A stretch of DNA of 64,000 bases from Acidimicrobiia bacterium (GCA_020832495.1 JAFIEP010000100.1:1-64000); one strand, 5' to 3'; counted from the stretch's first letter, positions 7,597 through 16,273 are shown. The notes: generated from the sequence alone by a model not told the origin. Numbers and translations are program-made.

Positions 7597-10065
7597 ATGG
7601 CGACCGACGATCGATCCGACATCAGCGCCGATCCGCCGGTCACGACGACGACCGACGCCGACCCGGCCATCAGCGCTGCCACCAGCGCTGCCACCAACCG
7701 CACCGCGACTGCCGGAACCGCCGCCATCGTCGTGGCGGCCGGGGCCGTTGCCGCAGCGGCCGACGCCGCGCCGACCGGCCGACCCACGCTCGATCTGGCC
7801 TATCGGGTGGCGCTCGCTCTCACCGTTGCCCTCTCCGGCTCCCGTGCCGGCCCGTGGTCGTTGTTCGTCGGGGCCGGGCTGGTGGCCATGACGGCGGTCA
7901 ACGGTGCGGCCCAAGGCGTCACTCCGTTGACGGCGGTCGTCGTCGCCATCGGGGCGGTCGCGCTCGCCGCCGTCCGAAGCCGTCTCTCACCCGACACGGC
8001 CGTCGCTGCACCCGTCGGTGCGGCCAGTGCCGCCGCGGCGCTGTCGGCCGCCTGGTGGCTGGGATCGGTCGGCCCGCACGGCAGCGGCGCACTGGTGGTG
8101 GCCATCGCCATGGCGCTGGTCCTGTTCAGCGGCTGGCGGCGGTCGCCACACCTCATCCGTCGAGCCACCGCGCTGGCGGCGATCGTGGCGGCCCTCGGCA
8201 TGCTCGCCCTCCTCGGAGGGTTCGCTCTGGCCGGCGCTGAGGCGTGGCACCGCAGCGGGCAGGCGGTCGACGCCACCGACGCCTGGATCGACGCGGCCGG
8301 TGACGGGGACCGGGAGACGGCGCTCGGCCATCTCGACGATGCGTCCATGCGGTTCGCCCAAGCCGGCGCCGCCCTCGACCGCTGGTACGCCCGGCCAGCT
8401 CGGGCACTGCCGTTGGTGGACGCCTACCACCGCGCCGGCACGGTGGCTTCCCACCAGGGGGAACAACTCACCGACGCCGTTCGAGAGGTGGCCGAGGTCG
8501 CCACCTACGACGAACTCCGCGTGGAGCAGGGTCGCATGAACCTTTCGCTGCTCGAGGAACTCCAACCCCGCGTGGAGCGGGCAGCGACCCGCCTCGGGTC
8601 GGCGACGGTGGCCCTGTCCGACGTCGAGAGTCCGTGGCTGCTTCCCTTCGTCGCCAAGCGGGTCGCCGACTTCGACCGGGCCGTCCGCGGCGCTCACGAG
8701 GAGGCGCAACTGGCGTCGTCGGCACTCGAAGTCGTGCCCTCCATGCTCGGCGGAGACGGCCCCCGTTCCTATCTCCTGCTGCTCACCGACCCCACGAACC
8801 CTCGACAGCTCGGCGGTGCGGTCACCCACTGGACGGTGCTCGACGCAACCGACGGACAACTCTCACTCGGCGCCATCGGCCGGGCCGACGGGTCGTTGGT
8901 GGATGTCACCGATGCGCCAGATCTGCCGACTGCGGCGGCCGAGGCGGTCACCGTCCACCGGAACGCAACCGGCCAGTCCGTCAACGGCGTGGTGGTCATG
9001 GACACCATTGCGCTCGGCGCCTTCGCCAACCTCACCCCCCGACCGGTGGAGGTCCCGGGCCTCGACGAGCTGGGCCCGGACGACATCGTTGAACTCCTCG
9101 TGCACGGTGCCGTGGACGGACAGGTTGCTGCCCTACCCGACGGCATCGAACCCACCGAGGTGGTGGCGGCGCAGTTGTTCAGCCGATTGTTGAACCGACG
9201 CCTCCCCGGACCGCGGGGCATCGGCCGCGTCCTCGGTCCCATGACCCACGAACGTCGGTTGGCCTTGTGGAGTGCCGAACCCGACGAGCAAGCGTTCCTG
9301 GCCGAGTTGGACCTTGCCGGTGAGATCCCCCACCACCCCGGGGAGGTCGTGACGGTGGCGGTGTCCGCCCACGGCGAGCCGGTGGACGTGGAACTGACGG
9401 CCTCCGTCTCGGTGTCGACCCAGGCGTCCGACGACCGCCCCGCCGAGGGCGGTGGTGACAGGGGGCGACTGGAGATCGAGGTCACCGTGGGGTTGGTGAC
9501 GGGCGACTCCACCGCCGCTGCCGAACCGCCTGCCCCCACCGACGGGAACGGAACGGACGCGGGAGTGGAGCTTTCGGTCATCGTCGGAGCTCGGATCGCC
9601 GGGACGGCGGGATCAGTCGAATCAGTGGAGGTCGACCGCGTCGCCGTCAGCCCCGACGTCGGATCCCCGATCGGGAACGGGACACTGACCGAGGTGCGGG
9701 TGCCGGTCACCGTGTCCGCCACGGGGTCCACCACCGTCGTGGTGGTGGTCAGCGAGTCGGCCGCGATCGACGCCGGCACCACAGACGACGACGGCGCGCT
9801 GCCCGAGGAGATCCTCGCCGTCGCACTCCAACCGCTGGTGCAACCGTGGACCGTCGACATCACGTCCTCCGCCACCAGCGATCTCGAGGTGACGGGGCGT
9901 GCCATTGCTCAGGGCCCCGACCTGTCGACGCTGATGACGACGCCGACCGCCACGGGGCTGACCAGTTCGCCGACACAGGCGTTCGGTGTGGTCCGCGCCA
10001 TGCCGGCCGAGGCTGCCGAACACGTCAGCGGCGACGGGCCGACGAACGACCCAGTTGACCAGTAG
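7597..10065 (+). CDS. DUF4012 membrane protein
   Basis: This 822-aa protein has a Thr/Asp/Ala-rich N-terminus, about four hydrophobic segments within the first 210 residues, a coiled middle region, and then a DUF4012-like extracellular domain beginning near GGDGPRSYLLLLTDP and NPRQLGGAVTHWTVL. The C-terminal third is Val/Thr-rich beta sequence. DUF4012 proteins occur widely in Actinobacteria, often near cell-envelope polysaccharide genes, but their function is not known. Here the family's usual GGF(I/V) core reads QLGGAVTHW, so it is a divergent copy. A paralogue lies at 47551-49965. ATG 7597 is the first sensible start, and the frame is open further upstream through the 72-bp repeats. Confidence 0.8.
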   Translation: MATDDRSDISADPPVTTTTDADPAISAATSAATNRTATAGTAAIVVAAGAVAAAADAAPTGRPTLDLAYRVALALTVALSGSRAGPWSLFVGAGLVAMTAVNGAAQGVTPLTAVVVAIGAVALAAVRSRLSPDTAVAAPVGAASAAAALSAAWWLGSVGPHGSGALVVAIAMALVLFSGWRRSPHLIRRATALAAIVAALGMLALLGGFALAGAEAWHRSGQAVDATDAWIDAAGDGDRETALGHLDDASMRFAQAGAALDRWYARPARALPLVDAYHRAGTVASHQGEQLTDAVREVAEVATYDELRVEQGRMNLSLLEELQPRVERAATRLGSATVALSDVESPWLLPFVAKRVADFDRAVRGAHEEAQLASSALEVVPSMLGGDGPRSYLLLLTDPTNPRQLGGAVTHWTVLDATDGQLSLGAIGRADGSLVDVTDAPDLPTAAAEAVTVHRNATGQSVNGVVVMDTIALGAFANLTPRPVEVPGLDELGPDDIVELLVHGAVDGQVAALPDGIEPTEVVAAQLFSRLLNRRLPGPRGIGRVLGPMTHERRLALWSAEPDEQAFLAELDLAGEIPHHPGEVVTVAVSAHGEPVDVELTASVSVSTQASDDRPAEGGGDRGRLEIEVTVGLVTGDSTAAAEPPAPTDGNGTDAGVELSVIVGARIAGTAGSVESVEVDRVAVSPDVGSPIGNGTLTEVRVPVTVSATGSTTVVVVVSESAAIDAGTTDDDGALPEEILAVALQPLVQPWTVDITSSATSDLEVTGRAIAQGPDLSTLMTTPTATGLTSSPTQAFGVVRAMPAEAAEHVSGDGPTNDPVDQ

Positions 10066-10185
10066 GTGAACGTCCGCTTCGCGGCGACGAGCCCGCTGGT
10101 TCGGCGATAGGTTGACGCCGCTCACTGACAGCACGAAGACCGTGAACTGCCCGGTGTGAGCCGACCAATCAACGAGGGAGACCAC

Positions 10186-10737
10186 ATGTCCGAGAAGCAA
10201 CCCCAGTCGATCGTCGTCTTCGACTTCGACAGCGAGGCCGGCGCCGCCGAGATGCTGACCACGCTGAACCGCATGTCCACCGAGGGCACCCTGCTCCTCC
10301 AGGACGCCGTCTTCGTCACACGCAACGACAAGGGCAAGATCAAGGTTCGTCAGACCACCGACCCGTCACCCGGCCAAGCCGCCTGGGGCGGCGCCTTCTG
10401 GGGTCTGCTGTTCGGCATCATCCTGTTCATCCCGGTGATCGGGCTGGCCATCGGCGCCGGTAGCGCCGCGCTGATGGCGAAGCTCATCGACACGGGCATC
10501 AGCGATGACTTCGTGAAGCAGCTGCGCGAGTCGATCCAGCCCGGCAACGTGTATCTGGCCGTGCTCGTCAGCCACGTCGACCGCGAAGCGGCCCTCGAAG
10601 AGGTGAAGCGCTACGCCGGTCTCACCTCGATCGTCACCACCAACCTCCCCCCGGAGGCCGTCGAGACCCTCGAAGAGGCACTCGCCGAGAACGTCACCAC
10701 CGGCGTCGAGGAGGAGCACTCGACCATCGCCGAGTGA
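10186..10737 (+). CDS. DUF1269 membrane protein
   Basis: The 183-aa protein begins SIVVFDFDSEAGA and carries the glycine-rich membrane hairpin GGAFWGLLFGIILFIPVIGLAIGAG (about residues 70-95). The ending ALLVSHVDREAALEEV-like segment is typical of DUF1269 (COG4803) proteins, small membrane-associated proteins seen with stress genes. ATG 10186 is preceded by GAGGGAG at a good distance; the frame also has a GTG 30 nt earlier with no ribosome site. It is a single-gene unit ending in the strong stem-loop at 10749-10790. Function is unknown. Confidence 0.85.
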   Translation: MSEKQPQSIVVFDFDSEAGAAEMLTTLNRMSTEGTLLLQDAVFVTRNDKGKIKVRQTTDPSPGQAAWGGAFWGLLFGIILFIPVIGLAIGAGSAALMAKLIDTGISDDFVKQLRESIQPGNVYLAVLVSHVDREAALEEVKRYAGLTSIVTTNLPPEAVETLEEALAENVTTGVEEEHSTIAE

Positions 10738-10748
10738 GCCGGGTCCGA

Positions 10749-10790
10749 CTCGAGCACCGATGCGTGACACGGCGCGCATCGGTGCTCGAG
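10749..10790 (+). terminator. Stem-loop terminator after the DUF1269 gene
   Basis: A perfect 16-bp inverted repeat (CTCGAGCACCGATGCG and its complement) with a 10-nt loop starts 11 nt after the DUF1269 stop codon. There is no T-tract, as is common for GC-rich actinobacterial terminators. Confidence 0.75.
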
Positions 10791-10888
10791 GTCACCACCG
10801 TTCCACGGTGCGCGGCATCGGTGCGGGAGCGCTGATCGAGTTCGCGACGTGAGTGAACAGAAGCTGAACAGTGCTTTACGCTACGGAG

Positions 10889-12352
10889 ATGCACCACGCT
10901 CCATCCCGTCGCCGATTCCTCCGGACTGCCGCCCTGTCCGGCGCCACGCTGGCCGTCGCCGGGGTGCTCCGCCCGGTGTCGCTTGCAGCCACCCCGCTAC
11001 AGCAGGTGGAGCTGACCGACGGGCCCTACGGTCCGCTCGCCGCCACACCCGACCCACACGGGCTGCTGCTGCCGGCGGGCTTCTCGGCGAGGGTCGTGGC
11101 CGTCACCGGCGATCAGGTGGCCGACAGCGACTACCAGTGGCACGAATGGCCGGACGGCGGTGCCTGCTTCCCCACCGATGACGAGGGCTGGATCTACGTG
11201 TCGAACTCCGAGGTCTTCCCCTTCACGGGCGGCGTCGGCGCCATCCGTTTCGACAGCGAGGGAACGGTCGTGGATGCCTACTCGATCCTCGAGGGCACCA
11301 ACATGAACTGCGCCGGTGGACCCACCCCGTGGGGTACCTGGCTGTCGTGCGAGGAATTCGATCTGCACGACTTCCCCGACCTCGCCGAAGTGGCCGGCGT
11401 CAACGGTGGGCGGGTCTGGGAGTGCGACCCGTTCGGTCCGGGCCAAGGCGAGGTGCGTCCTGCCATGGGGGTGTTCCAACACGAGGCGGCCGCCGTCGAT
11501 CCCCTCGGCGAGTGCGTCTACATGACCGAGGACCGCCCCGACGGCCTCCTCTACCGCTTCACCCCCACGTCCTACCCCGACCTGAGCGAGGGTCTCCTCG
11601 AGGCAGCACTGCTCGACGGCGACGAGCTCACCTGGGTGGAGGTGCCCGACCCCTCGGCACTCGAACAGCGGCCGAGCGACCAACTCGGCGACGCCGCCAC
11701 GCGCTTCGACGGCGGGGAGGGCATGTGGTACCAGGACGGCACGGTGGCCTTCACCACCAAGGGCGACGACAGGGTGCACGCCTTCGAGACGGCCACCGGG
11801 CGCTACGAGGTGCTCTACGATCCCGAGGTCGTCGGGCCGGATGCGCCGCTGCGGGGCGTCGACAACCTCACCTTCGAGGAGTACTCGGGGGACATCTACG
11901 TGGCCGAGGACGGCGGCGACATGGAGATCGTCCTCCTGACTGCCGAGCGAGAGATGACCCCGTTCCTCCGCCTCGAGGGACATGGCGGCTCCGAGCTGAC
12001 CGGCCCGGCCTTCAGCCCGGACGGCAGCCGGCTCTACTTCTCGAGCCAGCGAGGAGCAGACGGGCTCGGCGTCGGGGTGACCTACGAGGTCACCGGACCG
12101 TTCCGTGGGGTCGAGGCCCGGCGTGCTGCGGCAACCGCCACCAGCTCCACGACGACGACCACCACCGACACACTCCGCGCGGCCGGCACCTCGGGGAGCA
12201 ACGGCGGCGGATCCTCGACCGGGCTGCTGGTGGGCGGCGGCGTGGTCGCGGCCGGCGCTGCCGCTGCCGCGGTGCTCGCCGTGCGGAACAGGGGGCGACG
12301 CCAGCCCGTCACCGCGGACGGGACCACGGGCGACGACGCAGCGGCCAGCTGA
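10889..12352 (+). CDS. Tat-exported PhoX-family (DUF839) phosphatase
   Basis: The N-terminus SRRRFLRTAALSGATLAVAG is a twin-arginine signal. The body (LLLPAGFSARVVA, YQWHEWPDGGACF, TPWGTWLSCEEF, DNLTFEEYSGDIYVAEDG) matches the PhoX/DUF839 beta-propeller family, whose studied members are Ca2+/Fe3+ alkaline phosphatases that scavenge organic phosphate outside the membrane. After residue 410 come a Thr-rich linker and a C-terminal membrane helix followed by RNRGRRQP, so the enzyme is probably tethered to the outer face of the membrane. It is 487 aa. TACGCT ends 6 nt before ATG 10889, fitting a leaderless start. A GTG at 10871 is the alternative. No Pho box was recognised. Confidence 0.85.
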   Translation: MHHAPSRRRFLRTAALSGATLAVAGVLRPVSLAATPLQQVELTDGPYGPLAATPDPHGLLLPAGFSARVVAVTGDQVADSDYQWHEWPDGGACFPTDDEGWIYVSNSEVFPFTGGVGAIRFDSEGTVVDAYSILEGTNMNCAGGPTPWGTWLSCEEFDLHDFPDLAEVAGVNGGRVWECDPFGPGQGEVRPAMGVFQHEAAAVDPLGECVYMTEDRPDGLLYRFTPTSYPDLSEGLLEAALLDGDELTWVEVPDPSALEQRPSDQLGDAATRFDGGEGMWYQDGTVAFTTKGDDRVHAFETATGRYEVLYDPEVVGPDAPLRGVDNLTFEEYSGDIYVAEDGGDMEIVLLTAEREMTPFLRLEGHGGSELTGPAFSPDGSRLYFSSQRGADGLGVGVTYEVTGPFRGVEARRAAATATSSTTTTTTDTLRAAGTSGSNGGGSSTGLLVGGGVVAAGAAAAAVLAVRNRGRRQPVTADGTTGDDAAAS

Positions 12353-12419
12353 CTGCGCTGGGCGGTCTCCCGCCGCCCTACCATGACCAGACTGCCGGCG
12401 CGACCACCGCGCCGTCGGC

Positions 12420-12494
12420 GCGCCTCTAGCTCAACGGCAGAGTACCGGACTTTTAATCCGAGGGGTCTGGGTTCGAATCCCAGGGGGCGCACCA
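12420..12494 (+). tRNA. tRNA-Lys (TTT), integration site of the island
   Basis: The acceptor stem gcgcctc pairs with ggggcgc, followed by discriminator A and encoded CCA (12492-12494). The T-arm is ctggg-ttcgaat-cccag. The anticodon loop is cttttaa with TTT at 12452-12454. The first anticodon-stem pair (C-A) is mismatched. Its 3' half, from C12450, is duplicated perfectly at 24711-24756. Confidence 0.95.
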
Positions 12495-12495
12495 G
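12450..12495 (+). other. attL: 46-bp direct repeat within tRNA-Lys
   Basis: The segment from anticodon-loop nucleotide 32 to one base past CCA is repeated without mismatch at 24711-24756. Beyond it a further 20 or so bases are related (CTCAGCAGGGTTGC versus GTCAGCGGGGTTGC). The integrase gene starts 100 bp to the right, as expected for an element integrated into a tRNA 3' end. Confidence 0.93.
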
Positions 12496-12595
12496 CTCAG
12501 CAGGGTTGCTGCAACAAGCGACTTCCCTATAGGGCCAACTCGTAGGCCAACTCACGGCACTGCTTCCTGTCACACCCGACCAGGAGGATCGTGCT

Positions 12596-13759
12596 GTGAG
12601 AGGTTCCATGCGAGAGAAGAAGCCCGGCGTCTGGCAGCTACGCGTCTACTGCGGGCGGAACACCGCAGGCCGCCAAGTGATGCGTCATCGCACCGTCCGA
12701 GGCGGACGACGGACCGCCGAGTCGGCGCTGGCCACGTTCGTCGCCGAAGTCGAAGCCCAACACCGGGCCGTCCCCGAAGGCACCCTCGAGCACCTCCTCG
12801 AACGGTGGCTCGACCTGGTCGACCGCGACCGATCACCCACCACCGCCGCCGAGTACCGGCGGCTCGCCGACAAGCGCGTCATCCCAGCGCTCGGCGCCAA
12901 GCGCCTCCACCGCCTGGGCCCAGCCGACCTCGACGCCTTCTACACCGCCCTCACGGATGAGGGACTGTCGCCCAGCTCGGTGCGCCGCGTCCACGCACTC
13001 ATCTCGAGGGCTTGCGCCCAGGCCGTCAAGTGGGGCTGGATGGCCACCAACCCCGCAGCGAGGGCATCGCCGCCGGTCGTGCGGCCACCCGAACGCGACG
13101 CACCAGACCTCGACGCGGCGCTCACTGTGTTCGCCGCCGCCGACAAGCTGCATCCCGAGCTCGCAGGCCTGTGGCGACTCGCCGCAGCGTCCGGCCTCCG
13201 CCGAGGCGAACTTGCTGGGCTCCGCTGGTCCGACATCAACGGCCAGGAACTGCGGGTGCGACGGTCCATCGCCGTCGTCAAGGGCGAGATCATCGAGAAG
13301 GAACCGAAGACCAGGCAAGGCCGCCGGCTCCTACTGCCCGACGCTGCCGCCCAGCTCGTCGCCGCCCGCAAAACGTGGCAGAAGGAGGTCGCCGCCGAGC
13401 TCGACGTCGTGCTCCCAGACGACCCGTGGCTCTGGTCCCTCCGCGTCGAAGCCAACCGGCCACCCAACCCCAGCAGCCTCACCGAAGCATGGAACCGAGC
13501 CCGGGACGCCACCAAGGTCGAAGGCTTCCGCCTTCACGACCTCCGCCACCTCCAAGCCACCATCCTCATCGACGCCGGCATCCCCCTCCCCGTCGTCTCC
13601 CAACGACTCGGACACGCCAACCTCACCACCACCGCCAACATCTACACCCACGCCGTCGCCGCCCGCGACTCCGAAGCCGCCGACATCGCCGGCGGCGCGT
13701 TCTTCGACGAGGACAAAGGCGAGGACGGCAACGGGGACCAGGACGACGACGACCGGTAG
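12596..13759 (+). CDS. int: Tyrosine-type site-specific integrase
   Basis: This recombinase inserts and excises the island at tRNA-Lys by cutting through a covalent phosphotyrosine. It is 387 aa: an N-terminal arm-binding domain, a SAM-like core-binding domain (about residues 60-155) and a catalytic domain. The catalytic set is present: Arg in SGLRRGEL (202/203), Lys in the KTRQGRR loop, HDLR (His314, Arg317), GH (His340) and Tyr350 in IYTHA. GTG 12596 follows AGGAGG by 8 nt. The C-terminal tail is very acidic (DQDDDDR). It lies 101 bp inside the tRNA and reads into the island. It resembles phage and AICE integrases of Actinobacteria, and nothing suggests it is inactive. Confidence 0.95.
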   Translation: MRGSMREKKPGVWQLRVYCGRNTAGRQVMRHRTVRGGRRTAESALATFVAEVEAQHRAVPEGTLEHLLERWLDLVDRDRSPTTAAEYRRLADKRVIPALGAKRLHRLGPADLDAFYTALTDEGLSPSSVRRVHALISRACAQAVKWGWMATNPAARASPPVVRPPERDAPDLDAALTVFAAADKLHPELAGLWRLAAASGLRRGELAGLRWSDINGQELRVRRSIAVVKGEIIEKEPKTRQGRRLLLPDAAAQLVAARKTWQKEVAAELDVVLPDDPWLWSLRVEANRPPNPSSLTEAWNRARDATKVEGFRLHDLRHLQATILIDAGIPLPVVSQRLGHANLTTTANIYTHAVAARDSEAADIAGGAFFDEDKGEDGNGDQDDDDR

Positions 13760-13853
13760 GCACACACCTCCCACCCCCAGCCCAGGTCAGCGGCCGCGAG
13801 TGCACATCTCGGTTCACATGCCCGGCGGTGTCGAAGCAGTGACCACAGAGCGA

Positions 13854-14954
13854 CTACAGGTCGAGCTTGAGGTCACGGAGCGGAACCATCAGCTCAGGTC
13901 TTGGCACCCGCAGCGAATGGCCAGGACGACGCTCGACGTTGCCCTGCACGAGCAACGACTCACGATCAGCGAACCATTGCAGTGCCTCCTCAAGCCTCGC
14001 TGGAGGAATGTCGACCTCTACCTCGCACTCGCGCCCAGAGCGTACGGTCTGAAGCCGAAACGACGCCTGAGGCTCCCGCCTCATCTGGACGATGTAGCCA
14101 GTAAGGCGCTCCGCTTTCGAGCGTCGATGGGTGCGCAGTTTCTTCGCAGTTAGGTCCAGCAACTCCTCGGCTTCGGACGGGAACTGCATCTCGCTCGGGA
14201 GTCTGTTGCCACCTTCGAGCCCGGCAGCCCACTCGAACTGCACACCAAGTGAGACTTCGTGTTTCAGGAGATTCCGGATGGCGACGACTGTCTCGCGGGC
14301 CACGCCGGCCACCACCATGGCCGAAACGTCGCCGGCGGCGGGCTCCCGGGCAGGTCCAATCACTCGCTGCTGTATGGAATCGAGAGCTTGCGCCATCGTC
14401 CTCGTCGCACGACGCTCCTCGGGCTCGACGTAGGCAGCGGTGCCGTCCAGCGATTCTTGCCTGTCGTCCGGGTCCTCGTCGGCCGGCTCGACTGGCATCA
14501 GGATCGGGATCACGTAGGAGCCGGGCCTTGTGTGGCCCATGCGCGCCTTCCTAGTGATCCGATCGCCCACGGCGGAGTACTGGTAGCCAAGTTGGGCCCT
14601 AGGTGTGCGTGAGGTTGTGGCGCTCGTTCGCAAGATCGATCGTGCAGAAGTCACCAGAGTGATCCCCTGCTCCAAAGCGATGGAGCCAGAGGCACCGCCG
14701 ACAGCCCTCATCTCGGTCATGTCGACGAGCCAGTTCTCGAGCCTCTGCTGTAGCGTCGCTGGATCCACCCCATCGGCTACAGCGGCTCGTTCGATCAAGC
14801 CGCTCCATTCGAAGCTATTTCGGTCCACGCCGTAGGGAATCCGGAGGATGGCGTCGCCCTTCTTCCACACGGCCCCCCGGGATCCCATCCGATCGCGTTT
14901 CCACCCTACGTCCTTGATGAACCTGAGGAGCCTCTCGTGATCGGTGTGCTCCAC
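13854..14954 (-). CDS. Unknown protein with HicA-like N-terminal region, partner of the DUF4365 gene
   Basis: The protein is 366 aa. Its start is best placed at GTG 14954, which shares one base with the TAG stop of the upstream DUF4365 gene and has GAGGAG 5 nt before it, so the two are translationally coupled. Residues 8-60 (LLRFIKDVGWKRDRMGSRGA, ILRIPYG, WSGLIERAA) follow the pattern of HicA-type dsRBD-like folds: Gly-Trp, GS-x, a beta strand with IP, then a helix. The position of the HicA histidine is Arg here. The rest is helical and charged, with an Ala/Val-rich middle (AMVVAGVARETVVAIRNLL) and a C-terminal strand region, and was not recognised. By context it is cargo of the island and a possible RNA- or DNA-binding effector or regulator of a defence pair. 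Confidence 0.65.
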   Translation of the reverse strand: MEHTDHERLLRFIKDVGWKRDRMGSRGAVWKKGDAILRIPYGVDRNSFEWSGLIERAAVADGVDPATLQQRLENWLVDMTEMRAVGGASGSIALEQGITLVTSARSILRTSATTSRTPRAQLGYQYSAVGDRITRKARMGHTRPGSYVIPILMPVEPADEDPDDRQESLDGTAAYVEPEERRATRTMAQALDSIQQRVIGPAREPAAGDVSAMVVAGVARETVVAIRNLLKHEVSLGVQFEWAAGLEGGNRLPSEMQFPSEAEELLDLTAKKLRTHRRSKAERLTGYIVQMRREPQASFRLQTVRSGRECEVEVDIPPARLEEALQWFADRESLLVQGNVERRPGHSLRVPRPELMVPLRDLKLDL

Positions 14955-15460
14955 TAGTTCTCCTCGATGTCTGTGAGCCACTCCGCGAACGTTTCGATGG
15001 TGAAGGTACTGGAGCGCCTTACCTCAACCCGATCGGGAACTGCTGTTGGGTCGATGCGCGTCCAGTATGCGGTCGCTGTGTGACGCGTTGATTCCCGATG
15101 GTGGCGAACCCAGCCTTCACAGTCGTCGTCCCACAGCTTCACCACGACGAAGTAGACGGGGTAGTGCGATGCCGACCACGCCTGCCGCCAGTGGGGCGTG
15201 ACCGTCCATCCGAGCGTGCACTTCCTCACAGTGAACGCACTCGACGTGCATTTCACCTGCACGCGCACCTCGACACCCGGAAAGCCGACGTTGCAGTCGT
15301 ACGCGGCCTGGTCCTCATCTGCTGACACCTCGGTCAGCCGGTAGCCCGCTTGGGCGCATAGTGCCCGCACATACGCGACACCGAAACGCGCCTTCCGCTG
15401 GTTGGGTAGCAAGTCCCCGAACACGACGGGGGCAGGTGGTGTCCCGCCTTGGTCGCTCAT
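14954..15460 (-). CDS. DUF4365-like PD-(D/E)XK nuclease-fold protein
   Basis: The 168-aa protein has the plan of DUF4365: a helical start (RKARFGVAYVRALCAQAGYR), Asp55 in AAYDCNVGF, then a beta strand VRVQVKCTSS. Together these give D-x12-QxK (Gln68, Lys70), the reduced PD-(D/E)XK nuclease signature. DUF4365 proteins are often found in defence islands, alone or beside regulators or effectors. The C-terminal half (YPVYFVVVKLWDDDCEGW) is consistent with the remaining strands. It is the first gene of a two-gene leftward operon with the HicA-like protein. The ATG lies about 220 bp left of the next cargo gene. Nuclease activity is inferred only. Confidence 0.75.
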   Translation of the reverse strand: MSDQGGTPPAPVVFGDLLPNQRKARFGVAYVRALCAQAGYRLTEVSADEDQAAYDCNVGFPGVEVRVQVKCTSSAFTVRKCTLGWTVTPHWRQAWSASHYPVYFVVVKLWDDDCEGWVRHHRESTRHTATAYWTRIDPTAVPDRVEVRRSSTFTIETFAEWLTDIEEN

Positions 15461-15581
15461 GGGCGCTTCAGGCTAGCCGATCGGGTTCCCGGTCACCGAT
15501 GGTTCGGCGCCTGATCGATGGTCCGACAGGGCCAGCGCCCCGACGCAGCCAGTCGCCAGGCCGGCCTCCACCGCCGCCGTC

Positions 15582-15622
15582 GGTAGCCGGTGGAACCCGG
15601 AGTCGAACGACTCTCCCACCGG
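15582..15622. repeat. Hairpin element, copy 1, left of the 98-aa gene
   Basis: Starts GGTAGCCGGTGG. It folds as a nested hairpin: outer CCGGTGG (15587-15593) with CCACCGG (15616-15622), inner GAGTC-gaac-GACTC (15600-15613). A related copy starts at 15979. The two copies bracket the small gene at 15687-15983. Confidence 0.6.
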
Positions 15623-15686
15623 ACCCCCCTCTGAGAGCAGCGCAGGGACCCCACGGATTGCCAGGGCACTCGATACTATGGAATGC

Positions 15687-15983
15687 ATGGAAACACTGCC
15701 AGCAGTCGACAAGGGCTTCTTCTCGGGCCGCATCGTCGGTGAGTACCTCGATTGGCCCGCCGATTCCCCTCGGGTCCGGTATTGGCTCTACGAGGACGAT
15801 TCCACGACAGGCCTCGATCTTGGAGTACTCGACGCGGACGAGGTCTTCGATCCAGCGCCAGTTCTGGAGGCGTGGGCGGAAGCCAGCGACATGACTGCGT
15901 GGTGGCTCGGCCGTGACACCAGGTGGGAGTTCCTCATCCGGCCAACGTGGATCGAAGGCTGGCCTCCTGCCCGCACGGGGTAG
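15687..15983 (+). CDS. Small unknown acidic protein, 98 aa
   Basis: The translation is compact and protein-like (FFSGRIVGEYLDWPADS, RYWLYEDDSTTGLDLGVLD, MTAWWLGRDTRWEFLIRPTW), rich in Trp and Asp, with no membrane segment. I recognise no family. TACTAT at 15674-15679 stands 7 nt before ATG 15687, fitting a leaderless start; ATG 15678 is the other candidate. The stop codon falls inside the second copy of the flanking hairpin repeat, so the gene ends in the repeat. A longer frame on the opposite strand covers the same DNA but looks like a shadow. The gene is cargo of the island. Confidence 0.55.
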   Translation: METLPAVDKGFFSGRIVGEYLDWPADSPRVRYWLYEDDSTTGLDLGVLDADEVFDPAPVLEAWAEASDMTAWWLGRDTRWEFLIRPTWIEGWPPARTG

Positions 15984-16014
15984 CCGGTGGGCGCCGAAGT
16001 CGAACGGCTCCCCC
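15979..16014. repeat. Hairpin element, copy 2, right of the 98-aa gene
   Basis: Shares GGTAGCCGGTGG, AGTCGAACG and CTC in the same order and spacing as the element at 15582, 397 bp away. The hairpin is less perfect, because the right outer arm is not preserved. The TAG stop of the 98-aa gene is its third to fifth bases. Confidence 0.55.
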
Positions 16015-16036
16015 GTCTGCCCAGCATCTGACCCTG

Positions 16037-16273
16037 CTACGGCCAGGCGACCCCCACCTCCTCGTCGTGAACGACCCCACCGGGAGCGAGGTCGCCCCGC
16101 TCGAGGTGATCGGCTACCTCGGTGAGGGCCTCGACGTACCCAGCGGTCCACTCGGGCGGGCGGCGCGGGTACTGCTCGTTCTCTACCGCCCAGGAACGCA
16201 GCCACGCGGCGATGACGGCATGGTTGGATCGGATCTCATCGGGTGCCATGGCCATGGCCACCATCGTGGCCAC
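16037..16273 (-). CDS. Small unknown helical protein, up to 78 aa
   Basis: The translation after the Met-rich start (MAPDEIRSNHAVIAAWLRSW, PPEWTAGYVEALTEVADHLE) looks like a soluble two- or three-helix protein. I recognise no family. Several ATG codons lie within the first eight codons and no ribosome site decides between them; the start may be nearer MAPDEI. It is transcribed towards the 98-aa gene. Island cargo, function unknown. Confidence 0.5.
   Translation of the reverse strand: MATMVAMAMAPDEIRSNHAVIAAWLRSWAVENEQYPRRPPEWTAGYVEALTEVADHLERGDLAPGGVVHDEEVGVAWP

Noticed and set aside
13854-14954. Calling the DUF4365 partner a HicA toxin
   Set aside because: Only the first 50 residues resemble the fold, the HicA His position is Arg, the protein is far longer than HicA and there is no HicB.
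15582-15622. A tRNA or tmRNA end because of GTTCGACTCC on the minus strand
   Set aside because: The apparent T-arm is really the inner hairpin GAGTC-gaac-GACTC; no acceptor stem with a 5' partner or anticodon arm can be drawn.
15468-16205. 245-codon minus-strand frame across the 98-aa gene
   Set aside because: It runs through both hairpin repeats and is Arg/Gly/Pro-rich at both ends; the plus-strand 98-aa product is far more protein-like.
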